NCBI GenBank assembly: GCA_037833965.1
Contig: AP031352.1
Location: forward strand, 27,592,501 to 27,656,500
Length of the DNA: 64,000 bases
DNA from: Marchantia polymorpha subsp. ruderalis
Lineage: Eukaryota > Streptophyta > Marchantiopsida > Marchantiales > Marchantiaceae
Direction of reading: 5' to 3'
The translations under genes and the position numbers were made by a program. Of this stretch, positions 1-13,619 are shown piece by piece; within the stretch, counting starts at the first letter, position 1; each line of letters begins with the position of its first letter. The notes beneath the pieces were generated by a model. It did no database searches, had not been told where the DNA came from, and worked only from the letters and a program-made list of their open reading frames with translations.

Positions 1-2569
1 TCGGTCCAGTGGAAGCAGCTAATGAACTCTGTAATCTACTCACAGTGCTAAGATCCATGGTTGGAGCTGTGTCAAATCACCTTGCTCTTCTCCTCTAGTC
101 CTGTAACACACGGCCCATACTAGTAAGGAATGGATGTCACCGATCGACAGTTTTAAATACTTCCGAAGAAACTCAAGATCAAGCGACTGTTTCCAAACTA
201 GTGTCCAAAGCTGCTTCGAATGCCACTGCAAGATTTGAGATTTGAAGCTCGGAAATTGATCAGACTTTTCGTTAAAGACCTAGGTCTACCAATCGAGCCA
301 CATGGAAATCGCAGCTTTGATTTCATGATCTTACGAGCACATCAGAGTTTTCTAAACAACTATGAGCTACAAAATCCTATCGGAACCCAGACTGAACTTC
401 TTCCTTAAACTTTTACCAGCATAGTGCCTAAAGTCGTCTCACTCTCAAAACCAGCTGAGATTACACGAACCTGTCCAGCGACTCCAGAGTCCACCACCGC
501 CCCGTGAAGTTTGACCTGGGGGCGAGATATGATCAATACTTTCCCTCCGTCTCTGGCTTCGTTCGACTAGGTTCCTGAAAGACTTGAATATGTCTCCAGG
601 ATCTCTAGTCCGAGCTTTGAGGAGATGAGTGTTGGACAATCACGAGCATCGAGTTACTTATACTTGCCACTCTATCGCTCTTTCAGAACATCTTCATTCT
701 TGACAACTGAGGTAGGCTGCTGTGTCAGTTGAAATTTGTCAGAATCGGCACCGGTCGTCTTGAGCATGTCACTGCTGAAGTCTGCGGACCCACTGCCTGG
801 TCATGTCCGTACACCTGCTGGTGCCGAAATAGTAAAATAATCAGGAGATTGAAGCACTTGTTTCAGGCACCAAGAGCTTCTCTCGCTAAATTTTGAAGCT
901 TCGACATTTTAGTATGCGAAGAAAAGTCACCGCCCATTCGAAGTTGACCGTATCCGCAACGAGGAACCCGGACAGAATAATTCGACTTCGAATATCATAT
1001 TCATCCTGCAGGTGAGCGATGAGATAAGTTTCACACTGTGTCGAAGAGAGCGGCTGAGTTTTCGAACAGTGAGGTATGGGTAGATCTTCAGTATACATCG
1101 ATATGAGACATAAGCGAAACTAATTTTATAAATATCCAGTCTTGTGCCATTGAGTCAACATCTTCGGGCGAGGGTTCAGGACTACGTCGTCACGAAAAGT
1201 CATAAATGTTTGACTTCGAGAGAGAATACGAGAGAATAATTTGTAAAGTTGTTCAGCATTGACAAGTGTAAGTTTCTATGATAATCAACATTCTTGCAGT
1301 CCAGGGTGGATGGGAACACAACAAAAGCCTTCTAGTATCGTGCTCAGTCTTGTTCTACCTTTTGAGCGAGGAGACTTTTTGAGAGGGAATAGGCCTGACC
1401 TAAAGGTCTTTCGGGACTGGAGCTACCATGAGAGTTCTGGATTCTGTAAGTTTATTTCTGCTCAATGCTGACAACACTAGAAATGATGCTACGTTTTCAA
1501 GCTTTTCTTGCATTTCTTCTATATTGCGCATGCATATGAAGATGGCCAAAATGATAACTGCAAATATGACATTACAGTACAATGCGTGTGGCGTATTACA
1601 TTTGCTTAGTCCTATGCCCGACGACTTCGAAGGAATATAAGATCGGGGACACTGATTGACTGAAAAGAAAATTTACAGTAAATCTGAACGATACTTGAGT
1701 ATGTTGTAATGTTGAACAGATACTACATTACAACGCACTCAAATGCGTCTTGATGTGTACAAGGTTTAAGTGATTTCTCCGATAATCAATGAAAATGAAT
1801 AAAATGTTGCAAGAAGTAGATTCACTGAGCTTCCCGAAAGGATAACGGAGAGAAACTCCTTTCGTGATTGTTCTGAATAAAAGTAGACAAAACTGCATGA
1901 ACGCATGTCTAGCCCACCCCGTGAAAGAATTGGCAGTGTAGGCCATTACTTTCTCAAAGGCGGCCACCAACTTCAACTGACTCACTTTGTACCATGGCCG
2001 AATATCATGCCATGAGGAGGAAGATTCTGGCTTTTTCGGTCAAGTTAGGACTTGCTGCGTAGAAGCTTCCCAGGCATTGGTCGTATTTTTCTCTGCAGAT
2101 CAAACCTCTGGTGACGAGTGACATCCATGGAATTGTTTATGCATTCTACTGAGGCTTGTCAGTTTTCTCTTTGGCTTACGATAGGGTCAAGTGCCTGACT
2201 TCACTTTATTCTGTGTAGGATCCCTTTAGTATCCCTTTTGTCCCACAATCCATTTTTGGGTTCTCATTAGACTTTAAACGGTTGCTCATTATTCTATTTT
2301 AAACTTTTCGGACATCTTCACTTATAATCGCTTGATAAGCTTGACTCTTCGGCAGTAAAATGAAAAATTGTAATGTAAAAGAACTGAATTGTCTTGGAGG
2401 TTAATTTCTGGTCAAGTGGGGACAACATAGAACCGCGTTGTTGTCCGATGCCTCACACAATCACTTTAGGAATTAGCTCTGCAACATGTTTGCTTTTTCT
2501 CACTGATTGTTTAGCGATGATTTCTATTTTGGGGCTAGCCCCATTCTAACCTGTTGGACTTGATAGGGT
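1..2569. other. Intergenic, no gene recognised
   Basis: Only short ORFs (at most 85 codons) are present, with no recognisable domain and no convincing exon series on either strand. The one structured element I see is an inverted repeat at 1695-1742, listed separately. Confidence 0.6.
1695..1742. repeat. 18-bp inverted repeat
   Basis: The arm at 1695-1712 is the reverse complement of 1725-1742 except for two adjacent mismatches; the loop is 12 bases. It would fold into a stable hairpin in either strand. No neighbouring gene explains it; it may be the core of a decayed foldback transposon. Confidence 0.7.
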
Positions 2570-2577
2570 CTTCCCAT

Positions 2578-2990
2578 TAGAGTTGGAGGCACAACCTCCA
2601 AGGGCATGCCCCGGGGCGAGGGCACGGGGGCATGCCCACGGGCATGACCCATTCGCATTTTCCATATGAGGGCATGCCTGTATGTATAAAAAAATTATAC
2701 ATACCGGCATTATGTATTAATATATATATATATATACTCTAGAGTTACATACGTATATTTTAGAGAAATAGATTGTGAGATAAGTGAGGAAATAAAACTG
2801 TTTTCACTTGGAGATTCTGCTGTAGTATTTTCTGTGTTTTAAGCTTTCAAATATCCTACTTAGTATTCTATTTATATAGAAATATATTGTATGATACGGT
2901 AAAATGTACGTATTTTTATATGGTCATGCCTTTTGATCTTGAAAGGGGCATGGGCATGCCCCGAGAAATTTTGTTGTGCCTCCAACTCTA
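2578..2990. mobile_element. hAT-type non-autonomous element (MITE), 413 bp
   Basis: The element begins TAGAGTTGGAGGCACAAC and ends with its exact reverse complement, an 18-bp perfect terminal inverted repeat. It is flanked by the direct repeat CTTCCCAT at 2570-2577 and 2991-2998, an 8-bp target duplication as made by hAT transposases; TAG...CTA ends also fit hAT. Inside both ends are GC-rich copies of the self-complementary GGGCATGCCC motif, while the centre is AT-rich with a (TA)n run near 2720-2736. There is no coding capacity, so it must have been moved in trans. Perfect ends and duplication suggest a fairly recent insertion. Confidence 0.9.
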
Positions 2991-2998
2991 CTTCCCAT

Positions 2999-5742
2999 AC
3001 TTTTTGCTATATCACTAGGTTATCGTTTGGCTCTCACTATCAGAAAGCCGACGTCAGTAGAGATGAATCCTGAACTTGGTTCCCCCTAGTCTTAGCATAG
3101 GAACAGTAGGATACTTTCCAGTCGGAAGAACATGGGTGATGAGATTAGGGACAGGGATGGAAAGGTAAATTCGAGAGTAAGTTAGGTGTCCGTGAGTAGT
3201 TTTTCACCCACTGCACTGTTATACATTGCGGCACATTGGAGTGACCATTTTAATTTCCATTCGATACTTAATGTGAACACTATGAACAATCGCATAGAAA
3301 TATATTAAATAAACCGCTGTATAGATTATATTCTTGTCATAGAGATATCATAGTTCTTCGAACTTATGGGGTCGGAGAAAAAAATTAAAAAAATTCTACT
3401 TTTTTTATCTTGTACCATAATTTTGTTAAATTATATGGAAATCATTGAAACAATGCATTTGTACAAACATGAATTATTAGTCAGTCCAATCCATTAGAGT
3501 ATAATACCATAAAGAGATGTTCCTTCATCTACTGTTGTAATATTAGTACCTCTTAGCTTCATTAGTTTAGTCACAAAAATGAACAAATCTCATTTTGATG
3601 ATATTGGGGCTAGCACTCTTTATTCAATGGCATATACTATCTATAAATATATATATATTACAATCATAGGTTTACTGTATCTGAAACAACCTGCAAACTT
3701 TATTGCATTACATGTCAAGCTCCATTCGATGCTGGTAAGAATCAAGATGAACTTTAGGATTCATTTGATCACTTTGTTATCTTGTCGCCAGAGATATCAA
3801 CTATGGTACCACCTTGATTTCCGTGCACATTTGAAGATTGGGGCTTCTCGGATTAAAAAAGGATTAATGGCCCATGCATAATAATCACATTTAAATCATG
3901 TACTGCACATTTATTTTACATGTATTCAAAAGACCATCATATCACTTTAATATCGATTATAATGAGTATCTTGACTTCGGACCTCTACCTCATCCTCTAG
4001 TCTCACTTTGCAATTCCTTTTAAGAGCCAACAGCCAATACTATATATTTCGTGCATTTTCTCGCTTGAGTGATTTGATTGGATCACTCCTGTGTACCCTT
4101 TATAAGTACCTAAGTTGAAAATCGATATTTCAAACAAGCCCATGCAATATTCCTCTTTTAGAACCCCTTCCGAAGGAAAGTCATATTACTCACAAGATGA
4201 CGTGTAACGGAGACTAATTCCAGATGGGGAAGAATTCGAAAGTTCTATTGAGATCATTTGATGATATACTGTATACCTCTATATTTGTTAAGAATGTCAT
4301 TCGTTAGCTTTACTACAGAATGGAGGTTTTCATAAGAAGTTCGTGAAGAATTTGGAATTCGATTTGACTCTAACTCTTCAGTGCATAGATACAGATCCAT
4401 AATTTAAATTTGAGAAAATTTGAATTGTTTGAGTGGGACAAAATTTAGCGCTTCATTTGAAAAACGAACATCCAAATATCAAGGATTCATTGAAATATTT
4501 AGCAATATGACACTATTAGAAATTAGGTCATAGTCTACATGTTTAATGGATTCCTTATAATCTTCTCATTTTATTTTGTTATCTACTTGACACCGTTCCA
4601 TCCGTTTCTTTCTCACACAACAAAATCAACATGAAAAATAAATGAATACAATGCTCTTTTATGATTTCATTTATTACTAATATTCTTATCAATTTAGTTG
4701 TAAAATAATTTTCACGCAGAAAAGGAAAATTATATTTGAAGATGTTGTGAGCTTAGTAAAAGTATAAAAGCATATGAAAAGTATAGCATATCCCACATGT
4801 GAAGGTTTACAACTGACTTTGCTAATAAAAATGGACGACAAAACTTAAAACAGCTCATGATGTACACGGATTTCATGAAACAAAATTCTATGATATTTAT
4901 TTAGTTGTCTTATCATATCAATCTACTCTGGAGTACAATTGCCCACAATAAAAGTTGTTCTACTCTCACGAATACTCCTATTTTTATATTACTGAAAACA
5001 CTGATACTTCTCATGTCTACCTAATGACATGGCATGAAGCCATGATGTGTAACAGGGAGAGATCAACGTATTTGTCAAGTCAATAACGAAGATGATGTTA
5101 AATAGGAATTTTATACATGTAGTCATCGTTAACTACATTTATAGCGTGTGGTTGTTATTAGTTATGTAGTTGTTATCTCCACTCCCTTGAATTGGAGTGA
5201 AGATGACGAGATCAAATGAATGATTATCCAACCTTCGTACTCTCTTCCTTCCTCTTCCTACTACGTTCTTTCATTATTCGACATCCCCACCAAGTACAGA
5301 GTTTTTCTCACAACTTAGTTGCTGTACACAAATGACAATTGTGAAATGAATCTCGTATACAAGTGCTCGCATCTAACTTTCATTATGAGTTGCAAAAATT
5401 ATTTGAGACACAAAATCCATTACCAAAGGGAATTCTCTGTACTTATATAGGACCTAATTTGGTCATAATGTGAAGTATGGGGAATCCTTACGGTAATTTT
5501 TAGAACCTTTATCGACGCTTTATGCAACCTCTAATGGTTTCTCAGGTAATGCCATTCGACTGAACCAGCCACAAGCAAGTGGTCTCTTATACCTGGCGCA
5601 TACAAGTCCAGTCCCTGTCTTTTCTCGCATCGAAAAGTTCTCTTCAGAAGAGTAGTCATCAGAGCGGTTGTGAAAGCACGCTGTGCTGCAAATTGGCTTA
5701 AACTGTCTCTGGAAGAGATGACTACAGTAAAGGCAGGACTGA
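2999..5742. other. AT-rich intergenic, no gene recognised
   Basis: There are no ORFs with recognisable domains. The 100-codon ORF at 3579-3881 has ordinary AT-rich composition and no motif. Homopolymer-rich, decayed-looking DNA dominates. Confidence 0.55.
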
Positions 5743-5779
5743 CTGTTTTATCGCAGAACGCGTCCTGCGATAAAAACAG
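5743..5779. repeat. Short inverted repeat (14/15-bp arms)
   Basis: The arm 5743-5756 is the reverse complement of 5765-5779 apart from one extra A in the right arm; the loop is 8 bases. It lies in DNA with no recognised gene. Confidence 0.7.
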
Positions 5780-6831
5780 GGCAGCAAGTAAATATGCCAG
5801 AGGTCACACAAGCACGACGAGGTACATGTACATATCACCAACCAGATTCATGAAGGGCACCTTTTTCTCTAATATGGATTCTGTCTTGTGTGTAGCTTCG
5901 TGCCCATTGAGTCAGAACCACCGAACCACGGCACTCGTTTATTAGGAAAAAACGTGGGCCAAGGAAAGAAACTCTATGCTGGATTCTGGAAACGTGACCA
6001 TTGTACAGTACGGTCATCACGTGCCAATTACAAGTTACCAGGTTCTTTCACACACATCACAGCCGCGGTCATTAGACCCAAGCAACGTACAGTACTCGTG
6101 TTCGCTGTTTTTAACGTGATGACTAGCCTCGTGCGATGCAGGTCACAGCTTGTTTTATAGTACGCATTAGGTACTGTCTAATACGTGTAGGTATGCCTAT
6201 ACAAGGTTTACATTCGAACTGCAGACTCTCTCTACCCGCAGTTCCCTTTTACTCCTCGTACTCCCGGTTAGTGTGGCCCGTCAGTTAGAGAACTATCTGA
6301 GTGCAGAAATATTATCAAGCACCTCTGAAGTATGAAATGTTGATGCTTTATCTGTCTGGCATATTCTTGTTTAACATACCTGAGTGTGATTTACAGGCTG
6401 GATACATTTGTAGAGTTCTTTCAAATATTAAATCCCTCCACGTGCAACACGGAGTCTTCTCTCAAGGTTTTGCATTTCGGAAGAGTACTGTACGTTGCAT
6501 GAGAGCAGGAAAAATCCTCCCATTGCAATGAACATAAAAAGTGTCTTCATAACAAAAAGTAGAATTTTAAAAATTAAATATTTTGGACTTTACTAAGTAT
6601 TTCGGAAAACTTCTAAAATCTTTAAAGAAAATAAATGTGAAGCTTTATATAAAGCAATATCAGATTCCATATGCAAGACAACTAAATACATGCGAAACGC
6701 CGAGAATGCTAGAATGTACACCAATACATTTAACAACCTTCTAGTGTGAAGATTCCAATATAAATAACGACCACATAATCGTTGTTTTTAGAACATCACT
6801 TCACCATTGATATGCATAAGAATGAATTCTC

Positions 6832-6854
6832 ATATATATATATATATATATATC
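6832..6854. repeat. (AT)n microsatellite
   Basis: A run of about 11 AT dinucleotides in an AT-rich stretch that otherwise holds no recognisable gene. Confidence 0.85.
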
Positions 6855-7687
6855 TCTAATGTCTCTTTTTTTTCAAAAACTAACTATCATCTAACACATA
6901 AATAACATATTTTCTCCATACAATCAATAATAATAAAAAAATATTATCATGAATATATATCAAATCTCATGATCAAAAAATGTAGGAAAAAATATCATTA
7001 TGAAAAATGATTGAACTGCTGAATATTTTAATGCAATAATTTAGATAAATCAAACAATCAACAAAAGTGTTGATATAGTGTGTGATTTTCAAAGTGAGAT
7101 TGATAGTTAATTTTTCAGATGGACAATTTCAAACATTACTTAGAGAAATTCTGTAGAAGTTAATTTCATTTGATTCTTTTTATTTTTCGAGTTAAAACAA
7201 TTTTGAGGAAGCGCATCATTATTTTACTTTTGTGATCTCATTTGAAGGTACAGTTAGCTCAATGATAATGAAAGTATTCTTTAGTGCTGAATCTTGTGTT
7301 TCCTTGCACATGCAAAATTATGAACCTTTAACTTATCTGAAAATATAAAAGCTTTCAAAGCGCAGAAAATATCGTAAAAATCAACTATGTTATAATCGAA
7401 TCAAGCGAGAAAGTAGAAGAGAAGATTGTTTTAAAAAAGAAATTAAAATTAAAAATACTGAGCCAAATTTGAGAAAGCTCATAAGTATAATTTGAATTAC
7501 AATTTCATGAAGTTTATGTACAATTCTGTCCACGATGTTTGACTTGAATTACAAAGTGAAAGATGTTTCAAAGATGTAAAGAATACATATATTAACTGAG
7601 AACACTCCTCCATGCATAACCTCACAGTGAGTAAAGAACAACTGATAGCTTCTCAAGGTACTCTCCTGTTTTCTCATCACAACAATA

Positions 7688-7733
7688 ACGACCAAGAGCC
7701 TCACCCGAGCATAGCCGGGTGAGGCTTTTGGTC
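7688..7733. repeat. GC-rich 19-bp inverted repeat
   Basis: The arm 7688-7706 and the arm 7715-7733 are complementary at 18 of 19 positions around an 8-base loop. The core GCCTCACCCG/CGGGTGAGGC is much richer in GC than the surrounding sequence. It resembles a strong hairpin but sits in plant nuclear DNA with no gene beside it. The overlapping 112-codon minus-strand ORF has no recognisable domain. Confidence 0.75.
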
Positions 7734-7889
7734 GGAAAAACCTTTCATTTGATATGATGACATAGTCTATAACCCACACGAACTTGGTGAAGATGGAAGG
7801 ATCTGGTGTCATAGAAAGAACATGCTCTTTCCATATAACAAAAATACACTGCAGATCAGGCCCCATCTCTTTTTCCGCTGATCTCATAG

Positions 7890-10800
7890 ACTTCTAGTTT
7901 GAGAAAACTGCAAAATATCATGACACGAGGGCAGAGACCTTCTTAATAGTCGTGCAATTAGTGAGCACCCCAAGTGCACATGGAATTTCTCAAAGAAAGA
8001 AATAAGGATGAGGTAGTAGACATTGTAGAGAAGGGGTAGTACACGTAGCTTGCTTACGTAAGATTGAGATGTTACATCAAAAGCAGGTTTTGAAGCTGCT
8101 CGGACAGGGTCATAATCGGGCCAAGTTTTGGACCATGTGAAAGCGACAGTTTTGGTTTTGACATGGACTGTTTGTTCTAGCCTGCGGTTTTAGTAGTATG
8201 CACGCTTTTACAAAGTATCTCTGGAATCAATCAGATCTTTTATACTTGTGAAACTGGAATGGCATGTTTCTCTAGTATGGATTACGTTGAAATTTCGAGC
8301 ATTCAAGATAAACAGTATTGATAGATAAAAGCATTGAACGAACTATGGGAAATCCAAATACAATGTGGTCGGAGTAGTTCTTTTTATATGTATTTTTTTC
8401 CACTCTCATGTTGTTGATTTTTCATAAATTCTCATATCTTGTGTATCAGAGTATATCGGTGATTCCATTGAAAACAATAGATTTACTTTATCAGTTGACG
8501 TTTTAAATCATTGGATATTTTATTTTTCCATTTGCTCTATCTGAAACAAATTATGCATTGGATTCAAGACAGATATTCGTCTTATATCTTTAAAGTATAT
8601 AATATTGCAGTAGTTCAATCTTCAAAATTAAAAATAAAATAAAATTATACATATACATATATGTTAAATCAAAATCTTAATGTGGATTCACAATTTTTTT
8701 ATATAAATTATTACATAAATAATTAATAATAACATAATAAATACTACATAAGTGAAATTTTGAGGAACAAGATCGATATTTACAGTGACAAGTCTTTAAA
8801 AAAATGAATGGAGAAAATAGGTGATTCTTTTCAACAAGTGAACGGAGCATAAAGCTTCATTCATTAAACCCCTGAATTGTGTCACTTCTAACTACTTCTA
8901 ACACTTCTTATTCTAACACTTCTGACTAATTTTTATGAGTTTTTTTTATTATATCGATCAGATTTATTCCCATGGTTTATAAATTTGTACTTAAAGGATA
9001 TTGGAGAACAATTTTTGAAAACACTTCACTCAATTTTAGTAACTCGGTCAACTCAGTACTTAAAATGCGTAGTATATGTTATCATAAACAGAAGTCAACC
9101 AGATATTGCTATTTGTAGCAAGTGATAAGTTTTTGTGTATTCTTGTTTGTTCCTGGACGGGGAACCTTAAGACTGTGTACTCTTGTGTCGAATTGTTCTC
9201 GTTGATATGCTTTTAGAAACCAACCCTGTCTTACAATGCGGGATCGCTTCTTTCAGTAAAGTTTGGCAAATTACTCGGTGCCCATTGCGACTAAATCAAC
9301 TTGCTTTCGGTGCCAATTCGGTGCAATTCATGACTCTCAAAGTTTATCGCAGGGAACAGTTATCATGTCAAAGGTAACTGACACTACCACGTCAGAAGTT
9401 TGACTAGGACAAAAAAAGAAATCCGTTTTTCATCGAGTGAGAATTCTTCTTGACCCCCTTTCTCTCAAAAGTTACTGAACAGAACAGTCTCTTCATACGC
9501 GTGGACTGGTTAGAAGCTCCAGGACTGGCCATGTCTAATTGGAGGGATGATAATCTTTCAGTAGAGAAGATTATCATCTAGAGTTGGAAACATTTTTAAA
9601 GTCCTGTTTCGTCTCAGACAACCTTGACCATGATTGGCAAAAGCGTTCGATTAAAAAAAGAGTCTTCATTGGTTTGTAAATGGAAGGACTGCTTTAGAAG
9701 CAGCCCACATTTTCCACCTATGGCAATTCCAAAGACTCTTTATTAGCAGTGAACAAATCGGTTGAACCTCATGAGATCATTGGCATTGATGGTTCAGGGT
9801 GTTTCAGTCCCGGCTGGACTGATCTTGTCACCGATCGGATGAGCATATGTCGACAAAGCAAAGCCACCTGCAGGCAATCATCTAAAGATCGCTTCGGCTA
9901 CAATGCACTGGCGAGCGCTGTTGCAGCGCCGATTCCTTTGGCAGGATTCGAAACCCTAGCTCCTCCATGAAACTTTTACTCTCTGTTGTTTCCAGCCCTC
10001 TCTTTTCTTCTGCCCTTCCAGCTTTACTCCCGACACTACGTTGTCTTCTTCAGCTACAATACACTCTCTCGTGTTTAAGAACCATGATCAATGTCACTCG
10101 GTTGGGAAACGACGCCCCACCGTCTCCACAGGTCCCAGTTCGCGCTTCTGAGTGTGTCAAGTAAACTTTTGAAGTCAATAAGATAAAGTAACTAGACTTC
10201 GAATCTTATAGGAAGATCAACCTGCAGGTTTGCCTTCCTCGATTTCGCCCCCTAGTGATTCGAGGCATCCAGCCATCTATCTTCGAACTAGCCTTGGTTA
10301 TCATCAGTGTTCGACTCATTGTTCACTCCAAGATAATCCAAATAGATAGATTTAGAGTATATGTTACAGACCCTACCATACAAGTAGGAGTCTACATTGT
10401 TCTTTGGTTATTGTATGGATTTTTTAGACATCGTGCCCTACTACTCTGTAAGAAGGACCAAAGAATTGTTTGTAGACCATTTGACATAGATATACTCTGT
10501 GATGCTATTGGGTACTTAATAGTTTTTGTTTCCAAATTGGTCTGGATGAGATCTTCCCATCACTTTTTCTCACACTGAGTGTATTTCAAGCTATAGGCCT
10601 CGACGCGGATGAAAGGTAGAGCTTGGTGATCTTATTACCGGTAGGTTTTATTCCCGATGACGGATAACGCCATCTCTGGAGCACATCATTGCTCGACCGG
10701 AGCATGCTCGTCTTCCCTTGGACTTGCTTCGATCTCATTTTTCTGACTAGCGACTACTGCTGGGAACTTCTCGAAAACTCCTGAGTTTCTTCGCCTGAAA

Positions 10801-13000
10801 AACCTTCGGCGCATACTGTGAAGTAGACATTTGATGGATGTTTGCGCTGTATGTTAAGCCAGTATTATGCTAACCTGGATATGCAAGAGTACATCGATGT
10901 TCATGTCGTGTCTTGGAATTAATTTTTGTTTCCAGATACCAGAGGTTACCACAATGACAAAATTTCACCTTGACACTGACACAACTTGAGATATGTTTAA
11001 AGTTTTTCATTGGACGTGATCCAATCCCTTCGAGGAGGGTAGTATCCAGTTACAATGTAAATGTTGTTTCTTGTAGTAGTATATTGGCAATAGAGACAGA
11101 TGAAGACAGACCACCCCGCAAGCGGATAAGCTCCACGTTGTGTAATTGTGTTTCCAATTACACCCGAAAATTCTAGAGTTTAACCCTTTCCACGATGTTG
11201 CAATTCACGTCTACGCAGGCTCAAGGTCTGCAACCTCGCCACTTGCAAGGCCACGTTATTCTGCAAGTATGAATTCTTGCATGAATTTATACCGCATCTG
11301 GTCATGGCGTCGGGACGGAAGAGATTTTAGAAGTCGTGATGGGACAGGAAACATATGTTATAGTATGAATGGTGTTCTGTTGACGATCAAAGAGGAGCTC
11401 ATGTCCTCAATGCCTTAAAAGGAGAAGTCTCAAGTCGATTGTTACTGGGTTTCTTTGTACACATTATCTGTCAAAAGGGGTCTGCATCGATTTCCCAGCA
11501 TGAGCGCAAACTCGTTACTGTGCTTGTTAAGTAGGGACGTAGTGCAGGTGTCGGTGGCTTGTTAGACTGCACTGCCTACTTATGATGCCACTTCACGATC
11601 GACTAAAGACATGTGAAATTATACAGTAGATGTATGCGTGATGGAAGACTCGCGACAGATTTCGGATTCCTCTTAATAGGGCCAAGGGGCCAAGGGGCCA
11701 AGTAGCCCACTTGCACATTGTTGTGACCTTGAGAGAGTGCAGTGAATATGCTATTTCATCCAGATAATTCTTTTAATGCGAAGAGAAGAAGCTGTATCTG
11801 ATGACGCCTATATCTGGCTGTAATGCATTGCAGACGCTGCCCAGAGAAAAATTTTGTCAGTAGATTTTTTTATATAAAACAAATTTTGGTATCGTTAGTC
11901 CTGGCTAGATCTTTTGTCATCATTCCACATCACCAGATTTCGGGTAGTTAAAAAATGACATCAAAGATACTTTGGTCACGTGTCTGTGATTTGAGGCTGT
12001 TCCAAATAGTTATTCCAGATTTGTTGTTAGATAGTTGCTCCAAAGTCCAAATAGTCCTTGTGATGCAAAGAAAGTATAGAGGAGTGTTTGTTTTATTTCT
12101 TCACGGATCAATGACATTACATTTGTCGCAAATTTGTCTTGGGCAGTAGATTGAAGTATGGTGCCCTAATGTGATTTTGAACAACTTTGAAGTTATAAGA
12201 CTACTTTATGTTAAATTCCTTGTTTTGTAAATGTCAGTTTTGTTCCAAGATTTGGTTTTGAGATAAATTAAACTAATTATGTATCGCAACCATAAACCAT
12301 AAATTTGTACAATCTTTGACCCCTAAACCCTTCAAATCTACACTGGTGAGCTCAGACTTTTGTATTTTATCAATCAGAACGAACTGAAGTAAATGGAATA
12401 TGTACAGTGCATACACCATGAAATGTGTATGGTCCTGAAATAAAAAATTATAAAATTAAGCCACTCATATTCTGACTGGTTTAACCCCAACGTGGTTGAT
12501 TTCTTATTTAAGTCGCTTGTCATAGGAATACATTCTATTTTTATGACAGTTTTGGCATCTATCAACCGCTAATATGTATGTGTGTATGTATACAAATCAA
12601 AACTCTAGAAACAGTTACTTTTCTCTAAGCATTTACTAAAAGGATAAATGATATTCAAAATCAATTAAATCAATTTCTGATATTGGAAATTATGGACTTG
12701 GAATTAGTGTAGGAACATCGAGTGTTTTCTCAAGAACGAAATCTGAGCAATACAGCAAAAAGGAGAGAGAGGGTTTAGGGGTTTTCCCTTTTCCTTCCGC
12801 AACCTGTATGAACAAGATATGTCCGAAGCATTTCCAAGCATGCTAAGTACTTGGAGGAAGTCATTTGGGCTTTTGGATAAGAGCAAATATCTTCATACAG
12901 TTCATTTGGTGCCCTCTTGTACTGAACCTCCTATAATAACGCAGCCAAAAAAAAGTCACCAACGATCGTTAAAAGAGCTTTCTGACAAGTCGAATATATG
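7890..13000. other. Gene-poor stretch, no gene recognised
   Basis: Several ORFs of 60-107 codons occur (for example 10255-10578, hydrophobic, without an ATG start), but none shows a family motif, and they are not linked by plausible splice sites. A perfect 12-bp inverted repeat (9546-9557 with 9567-9578) and a threefold GGGGCCAA-type microrepeat near 11681-11701 are the only structures I noted. Confidence 0.5.
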
Positions 13001-13009
13001 ATGTAATCT

Positions 13010-13225
13010 TCACATTCTTAGCAGAATAAAAGGAGGATTCAGTGATGCCTTCAGTATACGCCCTGTACGTTGTTACTCTGCTTCCGACACCATGACCTCA
13101 GGGCGTCTATACCTCATTCTGCGAAGAACGAGTTAAATATGACACACGACTGCGCAGAAGGTAGGACTCAAACACGTAACCCATGAGTACCCGTACGCGT
13201 CAATCATGACCTGATTACTTTTCAA
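13010..13225 (-). repeat. Possible tRNA-derived SINE remnant
   Basis: Read on the minus strand, about 13145-13185 contains TTTGAGTCCTACC, close to the RNA polymerase III B box (GGTTCGARTCC) followed by a typical SINE-like continuation. An A box upstream is weak and no poly(A) tail or target duplication is clear. A degenerate tRNA gene is less likely because the T stem does not pair. Confidence 0.25.
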
Positions 13226-13619
13226 AGTGCTCCTCATCGAAGTTGCAAACTCATACGTGCTACAAGTTTCTCAAAAGGACAAATAAGTAGTATGCAAATG
13301 TAATAAACGTGCGGTTTGGCAGGCTACGTTATCACCGATTACTACATTCGGTGTAGATAATGATAACTCTCTACCGCGGTGAATCGACATTTCTGTCCTA
13401 TAATTGCGGCATGCGCGAAAAGATGAGCAGAGTCACGCTACCCTGCACGTGGAGCTCGCTTACAGTTGTAAGGTCAGTACTTTTGATGTACTGTAATGGA
13501 CTAAGTGTGATTGTGGCGTTTCAAGGATTTGAATGGAATAAGAAATGTTTTTCAGGTTACATTCAAAGCATATCTCATTCACATTTTAGTTTCTTATTGA
13601 AAATTTTACAGTTGAACGT

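Noticed and set aside
7688-7733. Rho-independent bacterial terminator
   Set aside because: The hairpin is strong, but no bacterial gene or T tract in the right place accompanies it.
10255-10578. 107-codon hydrophobic ORF, possible membrane protein or organelle insertion
   Set aside because: No ATG start, no recognised organelle gene, and hydrophobicity follows from AT-rich codons.
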